Origin: Microcaldota archaeon | GTDB lineage: Archaea > Micrarchaeota > Micrarchaeia > Micrarchaeales > Micrarchaeaceae | NCBI GenBank assembly: GCA_028866715.1 | Contig: JAGWHO010000001.1 | Coordinates: 1 to 64,000, forward strand | Direction: 5' to 3' | DNA length: 64,000 bases | In this document: piece by piece, positions 1-7,438 of the stretch | Layout: each line of letters starts with the position of its first letter | Numbering within the stretch: the first letter of the stretch is position 1 | Notes under the pieces: generated by a model | Databases searched by the model: none | What the model was told of the DNA's origin: nothing | What the model saw: only the letters and a program-made list of their open reading frames with translations | Program-made: the position numbers and the translations under genes

Positions 1-257
1 CCGAAGAAAATTTAACCTGATTTTGATAGTAATTTTGAGATTAAATTTCTGAATCAAGCTTTTTTATTAGAATTTCTGGTTAGAATTTGTGCATCGAATC
101 CAACAGTATAAATAAAGTGCCACAAGTTCGTCAGTCCTTTAGCAAATATTCATAAGTTTTAGGTAACCCATAACCCTTAAGCTACGCCAGCACGTTCATC
201 CTTCGGATTCACGTGGGCTAACGACCCAACGGTCTGCAAGCTAGCAACCTAGCAAGC
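1..257. other. Non-coding flank of the left integrated element
   Basis: No gene can be supported here. The first 130 bases are AT-rich and contain two near-identical short stretches around a TTAGAATTT core (about 68-91). The rest is more GC-rich. An imperfect copy (11 of 12 bases) of the arm of the inverted repeat at 258-287 occurs at 17-27, in the same orientation as the left arm. The stretch continues to the left of the window, so it is probably the interior of the element that ends at tRNA-Val. Confidence 0.4.
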
Positions 258-287
258 GGCTGATTTTGAGGGGGGTCAAAATCAGCC
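258..287. repeat. Perfect 12-bp inverted repeat around a G6 spacer
   Basis: GGCTGATTTTGA at 258-269 is followed by six G and then its exact reverse complement at 276-287. The right arm with its G-run is also present in the second repeat copy (63350-63361), but there the left arm is missing. It marks the start of the conserved repeat block. It could be a protein-binding site or a hairpin; the sequence does not decide. Confidence 0.7.
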
Positions 288-541
288 TAGGGCGTCCATG
301 TTCTATAAAGTAGCCGCAGCAGCCGTAGCCCGCCGTGCGACACCGAAGGTGTCTTTTGGGCGGGCGTAGGCTGCGAGGCGGGAGTTTCTCTACATGAAAC
401 TCTACATGGACGACTCTAATATTGATGTGCAGTAGTTCCTCGTGAAAAAGTCCTATTTTGACGGCTTACGAGGGAGATTTTCTCTACATGGAATGACTTA
501 GGCATGTAGAGAATCTTAGGCATGTAGAGGAAATGCCAGAT
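270..541. repeat. Structured ~270-bp element repeat, copy 1
   Basis: This block recurs at 63344-63610 with clear but imperfect identity. Shared parts, in order, are a G-run with TCAAAATCAGCC, a long GC-rich hairpin (319-374), a near-identical stretch containing ATTGATGTGCAGTAG (421-435), and short sites related to TCTCTACATG. Plus-orientation sites lie at 387-396, 400-408 and 481-490. Inverted sites lie at 503-512 and 521-530. The block ends one base before the stop codon of the recombinase. Spacing between the last three sites is almost the same in both copies. I infer arm-type recombinase sites, an origin or a non-coding RNA of the element; I cannot choose between them. Confidence 0.8.
319..374 (+). 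ncRNA. Conserved GC-rich hairpin (candidate structured RNA)
   Basis: Three nested helices can be drawn: 319-324 with 369-374, 328-334 with 359-365, and 339-344 with 348-353 closed by a GAA loop. In the second copy (63392-63448) substitutions inside helices keep pairing. An A-U pair becomes G-U in the inner helix and a C-G pair becomes U-G in the outer one. This suggests selection on the fold rather than on the letters. The strand is arbitrary, since either strand can form the fold. A terminator for the adjacent minus-strand gene is an alternative. Confidence 0.5.
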
Positions 542-1402
542 TTATGGCATGGAAAGCCTGGCCTTGAGGCTTTGAGCTTTGGATAGGCCAAAGGTGTTGT
601 CTATCTCCTTGTAAAGCTCCTCTTTCCTAGTGCTTATGTAGGTCATGGTGGTGCTGGGGTCGCTGTGCCTTGCGAAGCGGCTAGCCAGGACCACATTCCC
701 GTTGGTCTGCCTTGAAAAGCTGGTTATGGCATAGTGCCGTAGGCTATGAGTGGTAAGCCTATGGAGCTGCCTTACCCGCCTGCCATCGGGCTCGTCGCTT
801 ATGCCGTAGGACGTGCTGAGTCCAGCTTTTGCTAGGTAGTGCGTAAACCTGTTCCGTACGTAGTTCACCTCAACGTGCTTCAACTTGCCGTGACTTTGCC
901 ACTCTTTGAAGAATACATAGCCTTCCGAATTTTCGATATTTTCGGAATTGCGATTTATGAAAGCCAAAGTCTGCTGAAATAATGGAACGGGTATAAGGCA
1001 GGTATCTATTACCTGAGCCTTCTCTGTCTTAACTGTAAGCTCCCTTGTGTCAAAGTTTATGTCTTTGACGTTTACGCTTACAGCCTCGCCTATTCGAAGG
1101 CCCAGTTGAGCTTGAAATGAGAATAACAACCTGAACTTCTCGCTGTCTATGGCCCTAAAGAATATGTTGAGTTCCTGCTCTGTAAAGCCTTTATTCAGGT
1201 TTCCGTATTTTGGAATACGGCTCCGTTTGAAACGCTTTACATAGTGCTGATGGATTACTGACCTGAGCTCCTCGACCTCATGTTTGGCGAGATTTGGAAG
1301 CAGCAAATCTAACCCATTCTTGTAATCCAAGAAGTCGGATTTGCTCGGGGAATCGAACTTTAAACTTAACACTTTTGCTTGCTTGTCGGTGTGTTCGCAC
1401 AC
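542..1402 (-). CDS. Tyrosine recombinase / integrase
   Basis: This is a site-specific recombinase of the phage integrase/XerC-D superfamily that cuts and rejoins DNA through a tyrosine. The catalytic set is visible: Arg in GLRIGEA, HxLR in THSLRHYA, the second His in RFARHSD, and the Tyr in MTYIS near the C terminus. The frame stays open upstream through the tRNA-Val gene, but the only start there is a TTG inside the tRNA. I therefore place the start at GTG 1402 (about 286 aa), with GTG 1372 as the alternative. The gene begins just past the tRNA 3' end and stops at the structured repeat. This is the classic layout of an element integrated at a tRNA gene. A chromosomal XerA role is possible but less likely given the context. 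Confidence 0.9.
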   Translation of the reverse strand: MCEHTDKQAKVLSLKFDSPSKSDFLDYKNGLDLLLPNLAKHEVEELRSVIHQHYVKRFKRSRIPKYGNLNKGFTEQELNIFFRAIDSEKFRLLFSFQAQLGLRIGEAVSVNVKDINFDTRELTVKTEKAQVIDTCLIPVPLFQQTLAFINRNSENIENSEGYVFFKEWQSHGKLKHVEVNYVRNRFTHYLAKAGLSTSYGISDEPDGRRVRQLHRLTTHSLRHYAITSFSRQTNGNVVLASRFARHSDPSTTMTYISTRKEELYKEIDNTFGLSKAQSLKARLSMP

Positions 1403-1429
1403 CGCTTTTGTCCTCGTATTTCCAGAAAT

Positions 1430-1500
1430 GGGCCCGCGGAGAATCGAACTCCGTGTCTTCACGTTGTCAACGTGACGTCTTACCAATCGACTACGAGCCC
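1430..1500 (-). tRNA. tRNA-Val (GAC)
   Basis: A complete 71-nt cloverleaf reads on the minus strand. The 7-bp acceptor GGGCTCG pairs with CGGGCCC (one U-G pair), the anticodon stem TCACG/CGTGA is perfect, the loop TTGACAA has anticodon GAC, and the T arm is CGGAG-TTCGATT-CTCCG. No intron and no encoded CCA are present. Its first base follows the stop codon of RNase Z with no gap, so it is probably co-transcribed with that mRNA. A recombinase lies immediately beyond the 3' end, so the gene is the likely attachment site of the element to the left. Confidence 0.95.
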
Positions 1501-2391
1501 TTAAACGTTAACCTGCATCCCGTCTTTCGCCGCTTCCGTGTTCTTGAATGTCTTTCGCGCTTCATTGACTATTATGCTGCCGTCCCTGTATCTTGTGCTT
1601 ATGTGAAGGAGCAAAAGCCTCTTGGGCTTCGCGCTCTTTGCAATTTGTGCTGCCTCTGTCGCTGTTGAATGAGAACGCTCCTTCGCGAGCTTCTGTTCGG
1701 TTGTGGCGTATGTTGCCTCATGTATCAGCAGATCCGCATCCTTTGCTGCGTTGATGGTATTCTTTGACGGCCTTGTGTCAGTTGCGTATACTACCTTCTT
1801 GCCCCTCTCTAATGTTGTTATCTCTTTAAGGTTTATAACCCTATTTTTTACCTTCAGCTTGCCCTTTTTGAGCATTTCCGAGAACATCGTGCCTTTGAGG
1901 CCTGCCGCCCTGGCCTTTTCCTTCATGAAGTGCACCTTGTCTTGTTCCTTGAACGCAAAGCCGAATGTCGAGACAGGGTGTATGAGCCTGAATGCCTCTA
2001 TGCTGAAGCCCTTGCCCTTGTATACTGTGCCTGCCTGCACCGGCTTTATCTCTATATCATAATTGAGCGTTGCCCTGTCGAAATTCATAAGAGGCGCAAT
2101 CTGCTTCTCGTCGCCCTTCGGCACAAATATCTGCAAAGGCGTGGTCCTCTTCATCAAAGACATAGTCCTTACCAGGCCTGCAACGCCTATCGAATGGTCG
2201 CCGTGTATGTGCGTGAGGAATATCGCCTTTATCTTGGACATGTTTAACTTGTATTTCATCATCTGCCTCTGCGTCCCCTCGCCGCAGTCGAAGATGAATG
2301 TCTCGCCGTTGTATTCGAGGGCAAGCCCAGGCAGGCTCTTGTCCTTTGTGGGGACGGAACCGGATGTGCCCAAGAACGTTATCCTTATCAT
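1501..2391 (-). CDS. rnz: Ribonuclease Z (tRNA 3' processing endonuclease)
   Basis: This is a metallo-beta-lactamase-fold nuclease that removes the 3' trailer of tRNA precursors. The N-terminal FLGTSGSVPT motif and the zinc motif THIHGDH (about residues 61-67) are clear. Further ligand positions are His in RLIHPVSTFGF, Asp in YATDTRPS and a C-terminal LLLHIS. The 296-aa length fits the short form. The start codon overlaps the upstream NFACT stop as ATGA, so the two are translationally coupled. Directly after its stop comes tRNA-Val, a substrate of this enzyme, which suggests the mRNA must itself be cut to release the tRNA. Confidence 0.95.
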   Translation of the reverse strand: MIRITFLGTSGSVPTKDKSLPGLALEYNGETFIFDCGEGTQRQMMKYKLNMSKIKAIFLTHIHGDHSIGVAGLVRTMSLMKRTTPLQIFVPKGDEKQIAPLMNFDRATLNYDIEIKPVQAGTVYKGKGFSIEAFRLIHPVSTFGFAFKEQDKVHFMKEKARAAGLKGTMFSEMLKKGKLKVKNRVINLKEITTLERGKKVVYATDTRPSKNTINAAKDADLLIHEATYATTEQKLAKERSHSTATEAAQIAKSAKPKRLLLLHISTRYRDGSIIVNEARKTFKNTEAAKDGMQVNV

Positions 2392-3521
2392 TGATTTTCA
2401 CTAGTCTCTATAGTTAATGTCTTGTCTTTTAGATTGACATCCAATATCTTTATAGATTGCGAAAGCTCCTGCAGCTCCTCCTTTGTCGCGCGCTTTCTTT
2501 CCTTCGCGTGCGCGATTATCTTGTTGATCTCGCTTATCTTGCTGAATATCTCATCGCCGATCGCCTTGTTTGAGGATATATCGTCATCGATCTCTTTCAG
2601 CAGGTCCCTTTGCTTCTCTATGCTCTTCCTGAGCTCTATTGCTTCCGGTGATTCTTGCTCTTCCTTCTTAGAAGCGTTGCGGTAAAATTCATCGAGCATC
2701 TTCTGGAATGTTTCAAACGTCTGCGATTCCTTCTTCTCGTATTTGGATATTTTCGTGAGCGCAAAGTCAATCGGCATCTCATTATCCTTGTAAATCGTGA
2801 ATTCAGGCTTGTCGAGGCATGAGATTACCTCCTCTATTATTGAGTCGGCTATCGGCTTTATCTGCACGTCCTTCATCTCCGATAGCTTTTCCTTCGGGTT
2901 TATGCCAAGCCTCGAGAGCGCATTCTCGAGATACATGGTCCCGATGCCAAGACCTTTTGCCAGTGTCTTGCCTATCTGAGCGTTCTTGTCTTCTGATGTT
3001 CTTGCTATCGAGTCTACTATGCCGTCAAGGATTGCTGATGCCTGAGATATGTCTATGGCGCTGCTCTGCGGCGGGGTGTAGACCGCCTTAGGCCTTATCT
3101 CCCTGTCCTTGAACGAGTGCACGTTGTATGCCAAGGTTATGCCCATATTCTCGTCAGTGAGCACCATGTTGCCGTGGCCGAACATCTCAAGGATGAGATT
3201 TGCCCTGTCGTCGCCCTTCTTTAATTTGATTATTATTATGCGGTCGTGGCCCAGCTGCCCTATGGACTCGATCATGAAGCCGGTTATCCTCTTTCGCACC
3301 GCTATGGCAAAATTGGACGCCTGTTCCGCCTCTTCTATGTACTCGGTGGCGTTTATAGTGTACGGCAATATGCAAAGGATATTGGCCTTCTCTCCCTTCC
3401 TGCTGACCTTTATCCTGAATTTGTCTTTCTCTGACTCGTAGAACTTGTCTATGAAAAAATTCTCGAATGCCTTGAGCTCCTTCACCAGAACCATGAGCTC
3501 GGGCGTGTAAAGCTCGCGCAT
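2388..3521 (-). CDS. NFACT-N protein, RqcH/FbpA-like, C-terminally short
   Basis: The 377 residues match the N-terminal NFACT domain, linker and long coiled coil (about 275-350) of RqcH/Rqc2/NEMF. These proteins bind stalled large ribosomal subunits and recruit tRNA to tail nascent chains. The Asp-Arg pair needed by RqcH is present in GHDRIIII. The protein ends at a short beta segment (ILDVNLKDKTLTIET), about where the NFACT-R domain normally begins. The usual family length is about 550-690 aa. The stop overlaps the RNase Z start, so the missing domain is not encoded downstream. It could be a natural short form or a gene that lost its 3' half. Confidence 0.8.
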   Translation of the reverse strand: MRELYTPELMVLVKELKAFENFFIDKFYESEKDKFRIKVSRKGEKANILCILPYTINATEYIEEAEQASNFAIAVRKRITGFMIESIGQLGHDRIIIIKLKKGDDRANLILEMFGHGNMVLTDENMGITLAYNVHSFKDREIRPKAVYTPPQSSAIDISQASAILDGIVDSIARTSEDKNAQIGKTLAKGLGIGTMYLENALSRLGINPKEKLSEMKDVQIKPIADSIIEEVISCLDKPEFTIYKDNEMPIDFALTKISKYEKKESQTFETFQKMLDEFYRNASKKEEQESPEAIELRKSIEKQRDLLKEIDDDISSNKAIGDEIFSKISEINKIIAHAKERKRATKEELQELSQSIKILDVNLKDKTLTIETSENQ

Positions 3522-3523
3522 GG

Positions 3524-4312
3524 CTACATCTTCTTCAGCTTTTTATGGCCCTCTTCCTTCACGACCTTCGCGAACTCGGACATCTTCTTCTGGGTTTTCC
3601 CATCTTCGAATGCAGTGCCTATCTGGACTATGTCCGCTCCGCTTGAGTATGCATCCCTCAATTCCTGCGCCGTTATTATGCCGCCCCCAACTATGTACGG
3701 CACGGATATCGCAGACTTGACCATGCGGATCATCTCCTTTGGTATCGGCCCGGAGTTCTGCAGTCTCGGGTTTGAGCCCGTATCAGTTATTATGAACCTA
3801 TTGCCAAGGTATTCGCCCGCCATGGCAAGAGACGCAGCTATCTTCGGCTTCTCCCTCGGCACTGAATTAGCGTCACCGACCCAGCCGACAGTGCCGCCAG
3901 GGTGCACGACTATATATCCTACAGGCAGCGGCTCTATGTTGAACCTTCGCACTGTCGGAGCAGAGAGCATCTGCGCCTGGATTATCCAGTATGGGTTCCT
4001 TGCGTTGAGCATCGACATGAAGTATATAGCATCGGCATGCTTCGATATGCTTGCGATGTTGCCCGGGAAGAGTATCAGCGGCACGTCTATCTCTTCCTTT
4101 ATGCCTAGGGCAACATTGTCCAGTATCTCGCCCTGGGCCTCCGTGCTGCCTCCGAGGAGCACGACATCTGCGCCGCCATCGGCCGCCAGCTTGGCGGTCT
4201 TGACCGCATCCTCTGGGCTCTTGTAGTCGACAGGGTCTATAAGGCTGAAGAGCATCGCGCCCTTCGATTCAAGAATCTCGTGTATATACAGTTCAACTTT
4301 TCCCTTCTTCAT
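3524..4312 (-). CDS. Geranylgeranylglyceryl phosphate synthase
   Basis: This enzyme joins geranylgeranyl diphosphate to sn-glycerol-1-phosphate, the first committed step of archaeal ether-lipid synthesis. It is a TIM-barrel protein of the PcrB/GGGPS family. Visible family features are SLIDPVDY near the N terminus, ADVVLLGGST, the GYIVVHPGGTVGWVGDA segment, ITDTGSNPRL and the phosphate-binding YIVGGGI followed by GADIVQIGT. The length of 262 aa is normal. It stops two bases before the NFACT gene and lies in an operon with an SDR enzyme. Confidence 0.93.
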   Translation of the reverse strand: MKKGKVELYIHEILESKGAMLFSLIDPVDYKSPEDAVKTAKLAADGGADVVLLGGSTEAQGEILDNVALGIKEEIDVPLILFPGNIASISKHADAIYFMSMLNARNPYWIIQAQMLSAPTVRRFNIEPLPVGYIVVHPGGTVGWVGDANSVPREKPKIAASLAMAGEYLGNRFIITDTGSNPRLQNSGPIPKEMIRMVKSAISVPYIVGGGIITAQELRDAYSSGADIVQIGTAFEDGKTQKKMSEFAKVVKEEGHKKLKKM

Positions 4313-4323
4313 ATGATCAATCC

Positions 4324-5352
4324 TTAAGCGCCAGGGCCCTCCGTCAGCTTCTTGGTTATCCTCTTCGCCTCGTCTTCCACGGTCTTCGCAGGCTTGTAGC
4401 CGAGCTCCTTCTTCGCCTTGTCTATGCTTATGGACCTGTCGCTGATAAGGAACTCGAACTCGTCATAATTTATGCTCTTGGTCGCTGCCCCTATTCTTGC
4501 GACCAACGGGTTTATGCCCCTGCTCGGCATCTTCACCTTGAGCGACGCTGCCGCCATCTCAAACAGCGACTTCTGCGTGTAGGGCCTGCCGTCGGTTATG
4601 TTGTATACGTTGTTGACGCTGCGCACGTTATCGAGAGAGAGCAGTATGGCCTGGACTGCGTCGTCGACGTCCACGAACGTCAGATGGTTGCTGCCGCTGC
4701 CTATGTAGGTGATCTTGCCCTCTTTTATCAGCCTGAACACCTTCACCACCTCACGCTCGTAGCCCTCGCCGTAGAACACGCCTAATCTTATTATCGTGTA
4801 GAATATCTTCTTGCTTGACGCGCTGAACGCCTGTATCACCTTCTCTGCCATCACCTTCGTCTCCGAATATGGGCTCGCGGGCTTTATCTCGCTCTCCTCT
4901 GTGAGCAGCTCGCCCGGCCTCTTATAGCCGTATACTGTGCAGCTGCTCGAGTATATGAAATGGACGCGCGCATCTGGTTCCGGGTTTGCGTCCAGATATG
5001 CCTTGAGCATGTTCTCGGTGCCTATGACGTTTATGTTGATCATCTCGTCGTACTTGAACTTGTAGTTGAACGACGCTGCCGCGAGATGGAATATGCGGTC
5101 GACGCCCTTGCATGCCTCTCGCAGGCTCTTCCTGTCCCTGTCTGTCGGGAACGTGAGATCTGCGACATACATTGCCACGCCTGCAGGAAGCGTGTGCCAT
5201 TCATCGTTCTTGGACGGATGCTGCTGGACTATGACCCTTACAACCTCGCCGCGCTTCAGCAGCTCCTTCACGAGATGCACGCCCAGGCTGCTCGTGCTGC
5301 CCGTGACCAGGTTGACGGTCTTTGGCCCGTTTTTCTTGTTGTTATTTGGCAT
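4324..5352 (-). CDS. NAD-dependent epimerase/dehydratase (extended SDR)
   Basis: This is a Rossmann-fold oxidoreductase or epimerase of the extended short-chain dehydrogenase family. The nucleotide-binding motif is VTGSTSSLGVHLV, and the catalytic pair is in YSETK with an upstream SSSCTVYG serine strand. Its 342 residues fit nucleotide-sugar epimerases and 3-beta-hydroxysteroid dehydrogenase relatives; the substrate cannot be read from the sequence. I use ATG 5352, because the longer frame would need TTG 5361. The start overlaps the end of the PRODH-like gene. Position before GGGPS hints at an envelope or isoprenoid role, but this is only context. Confidence 0.82.
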   Translation of the reverse strand: MPNNNKKNGPKTVNLVTGSTSSLGVHLVKELLKRGEVVRVIVQQHPSKNDEWHTLPAGVAMYVADLTFPTDRDRKSLREACKGVDRIFHLAAASFNYKFKYDEMININVIGTENMLKAYLDANPEPDARVHFIYSSSCTVYGYKRPGELLTEESEIKPASPYSETKVMAEKVIQAFSASSKKIFYTIIRLGVFYGEGYEREVVKVFRLIKEGKITYIGSGSNHLTFVDVDDAVQAILLSLDNVRSVNNVYNITDGRPYTQKSLFEMAAASLKVKMPSRGINPLVARIGAATKSINYDEFEFLISDRSISIDKAKKELGYKPAKTVEDEAKRITKKLTEGPGA

Positions 5353-6277
5353 CCTCTTCAACTCCAGCCTTCTCTCCGTTAAGCAATGTTATGGCAATGT
5401 TTCTAATCCTTCCTTCGGCGAGCCTGTTTATGAAATAGGGCACCCAGTCCTTGCCATACGGGACATAGACGCCCACGCTCATCTTCTGCCTGCTAAGCTT
5501 CCCGAGCTTCTTGCCGCTGTATCCCAACGGCATCTCAAGGCTGAGCTTCTTCCTGTACTCCTTGTTCATCTTCAATACGCGCTTTACTATATGGTAATCG
5601 TTGTCAAGCATAGTGACCTGCGCCTTTGCCTTGATGAGCCTGTCTATCGCGCTCTTGTACTGATTGGCCACGAGCTTCTCGTCGTTCTTCCTCTCCTTCT
5701 CCTGCTTCTTCTCCGATGGCTCGGCGCTGTGCCTCCTGCCTATCTTTATCTGGGATTTGGGGCCCATGTTAGGCACGATCATCTTGCCTATGTCGTATTC
5801 ATCATACGTAGGCGGTATCTCAATGCCGACAGTGCCTCCCTTGGACGCCTCCCTTGCGGTTGAGTATAACGAGAGCATCTGGTGCAGGCTGATGCTCTCC
5901 TCGCTCTCTATCCATAACTTCAGCTGGTTCTGCGATGCAGCTTCAGCTACGCTCTCGAGATTCTTTCTCGCGGTGTCGCCGCCCAGGCTGTAGCCTATCT
6001 GCGTGGGCCTGAGCGAGACATCCGAATTGAGCCTGAGCCTGGAAATCTGCTTCATCAGCTGTATGTAGGCGTTGGTGTTGTAACGCGCCTTCATCTGGTC
6101 GTCAACGTGGTCGTTGAGCAGCGTGACTGTAGCGTGCAGGCCCTGGTCGTTGAGCTCCCTGACCGCAGCGAGAACCGAGCTGCTCGTAGGACCCGCTATA
6201 TGGCGCCTGACCAGCCTAAACACCAGCCTTCGTATAAGGTTCGATTGTTCGGGCAAATATATCACATGGAAGTGCAA
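5342..6277 (-). CDS. Proline dehydrogenase-like TIM-barrel protein
   Basis: The order of motifs follows the PRODH family of flavin-dependent TIM barrels. These are an N-terminal RLVRRHIAG with VRELNDQGLHATVTLL, then VSLRPTQIGYSLGGD, KLWIESEES, and the C-terminal VGVYVPYGKDWVPYFINRLAE. The family oxidises proline to pyrroline-5-carboxylate. No P5C dehydrogenase is nearby, so the physiological substrate is uncertain. A charged insertion rich in Lys and Glu (about residues 184-202) is unusual. The extreme start is uncertain: the first codon is TTG, and a GTG 12 bases downstream (6265) is an alternative. It is the first gene of the operon leading to rnz. Confidence 0.72.
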   Translation of the reverse strand: MHFHVIYLPEQSNLIRRLVFRLVRRHIAGPTSSSVLAAVRELNDQGLHATVTLLNDHVDDQMKARYNTNAYIQLMKQISRLRLNSDVSLRPTQIGYSLGGDTARKNLESVAEAASQNQLKLWIESEESISLHQMLSLYSTAREASKGGTVGIEIPPTYDEYDIGKMIVPNMGPKSQIKIGRRHSAEPSEKKQEKERKNDEKLVANQYKSAIDRLIKAKAQVTMLDNDYHIVKRVLKMNKEYRKKLSLEMPLGYSGKKLGKLSRQKMSVGVYVPYGKDWVPYFINRLAEGRIRNIAITLLNGEKAGVEEDAK

Positions 6278-6383
6278 ACCTGTTTTGCATGCTTCACACT
6301 GTATCCTAAGATTAATAACGATAAATTATCTTATTATGCCTTTAATAAGGTTTGTATGTCTCAATGTAATGCAGTGAAACCAG

Positions 6384-6788
6384 ATGCTTGACGGGATAAA
6401 AAACAAGGGCCTGAACGACCTTATAATGAGGCTCCACAGCGCCATACGCACCTTCGTGAAGGACATAGACGAGGTAGTCGCGCACAACCAGAACGCCAAG
6501 CTAGACGAGATAAACGAGCTCAGGGACCACATAAACGAGAGGCTCAAGGCCCAGGAAGACATACCCGACAGGGACAAGATCCTTGAGCTGCTTGACCTGC
6601 TTGTAGAGGACAAGGCGGTGCTCGAGCTCGTGAGAGAGGACGCAGAGGAGTGGGTGAGGCTGCTAGACGCCATAGAGATAAGCGTTGCAGATGAGGAGCT
6701 GGAGCTCACGGCGGAGCAGCAGGAGCAGGTCAAGAAAATAGGAGAGCTTTCAGCAAAGATAAAGGAATTGGTCAGGAAGGCAGAATAG
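6384..6788 (+). CDS. Acidic helical protein of unknown function
   Basis: These 134 residues, almost wholly charged and predicted helical, carry heptad-like runs (LDEINELRDHINERL; EQQEQVKKIGELSAKIKEL). They have no signal peptide, membrane segment or catalytic motif. I do not recognise a family. Coding is supported by an ATG start, sustained acidic composition and the lack of a competing frame with known protein. It is divergent from the PRODH-like operon across a 106-bp AT-rich gap with TATA-like stretches in both directions. Confidence 0.7.
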   Translation: MLDGIKNKGLNDLIMRLHSAIRTFVKDIDEVVAHNQNAKLDEINELRDHINERLKAQEDIPDRDKILELLDLLVEDKAVLELVREDAEEWVRLLDAIEISVADEELELTAEQQEQVKKIGELSAKIKELVRKAE

Positions 6789-6813
6789 CGCAGCTCCCTG
6801 ACACAAAGCCGGC

Positions 6814-7194
6814 TTAAGAGAATAGATTGAGCCCTAGGTCTTCGAAGCCTTTGAAATGGGACTTGTTAAATGTGTAGAGCTTTGCGCCATTGTTGATCGC
6901 TATTGCAGCGATCATGGCATCAGGCTTAGTTACCCTTCTGCCCTTCGCCTCTGCCCTGTACTCTAGTTCTGAGGAGAGCACCGCGTCCGCTTTTGTATAG
7001 CTTAATACCGGCAGTACCGCTATGTATTCACTTGGCTTCCCATACTTTATTGTCCCGTGAAGCACCTCGTGCAGGTTTATCGCGGTTGTGGCAAATTCCT
7101 CCATGCTCTTCTCGATCTTTGAGAACGCGGTCTCGCCGAGGTTCGAGGCCTTCTCAAATATCTCTATCAGGACATCGGTGTCTATGACAATCAT
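6814..7194 (-). CDS. vapC: PIN-domain toxin, VapC type
   Basis: PIN-fold ribonuclease, the toxin of a VapBC pair; VapC enzymes cut tRNA or rRNA. Acidic metal-binding residues are visible in VIDTDVLIE (N terminus), in INLHEVLHG (Glu) and in VTKPDAMIAA, with the usual C-terminal ANxNxxHF-like strand as TFNKSHFKGF. The start is ATG 7194, whose first base is shared with the antitoxin stop (TAATG); a GTG at 7203 is less likely. Length 126 aa is typical. Confidence 0.9.
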   Translation of the reverse strand: MIVIDTDVLIEIFEKASNLGETAFSKIEKSMEEFATTAINLHEVLHGTIKYGKPSEYIAVLPVLSYTKADAVLSSELEYRAEAKGRRVTKPDAMIAAIAINNGAKLYTFNKSHFKGFEDLGLNLFS

Positions 7195-7403
7195 TACCTC
7201 CACCCCGACCTCTTCTCGTATATCTCGGAGAGCATCTTCTTCTTATTCTTAAACTCCATGCTCCCTTTGAGCCTTGCGAGTGCCTCGATGGGCCTTACCT
7301 CAACAAGCAGGCGCTCGAACAGTTCGCTGAAGCTCTCGCCCTTTTTCTTGACCTTGATAAGGTCCTCGTATACGCTTGTCCGTATCGTAATGGTCTTCAC
7401 CAT
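7194..7403 (-). CDS. vapB: VapB-type antitoxin, UPF0330/DUF217-like
   Basis: This 69-residue protein begins KTITIRTSVYEDLIKVKKKGESFSE, the pattern of the archaeal VapB family that pairs with PIN toxins. The N-terminal part should bind DNA and the C-terminal part should cover the toxin. It starts at ATG 7403 (the upstream GTG at 7412 is less likely) and overlaps the vapC start by one base, so the two are co-translated. An autoregulated promoter is expected in the short gap before the glycosylase gene. Confidence 0.85.
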   Translation of the reverse strand: MVKTITIRTSVYEDLIKVKKKGESFSELFERLLVEVRPIEALARLKGSMEFKNKKKMLSEIYEKRSGWR

Positions 7404-7438
7404 CCAGCTCACTGATAAGTTTATGTTTAAACATATAC

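Noticed and set aside
1403-1486. Longer recombinase frame running into the tRNA-Val gene from a TTG codon
   Set aside because: The added residues come from tRNA sequence, and the only start is a TTG inside the tRNA. A GTG just past the tRNA 3' end is more sensible.
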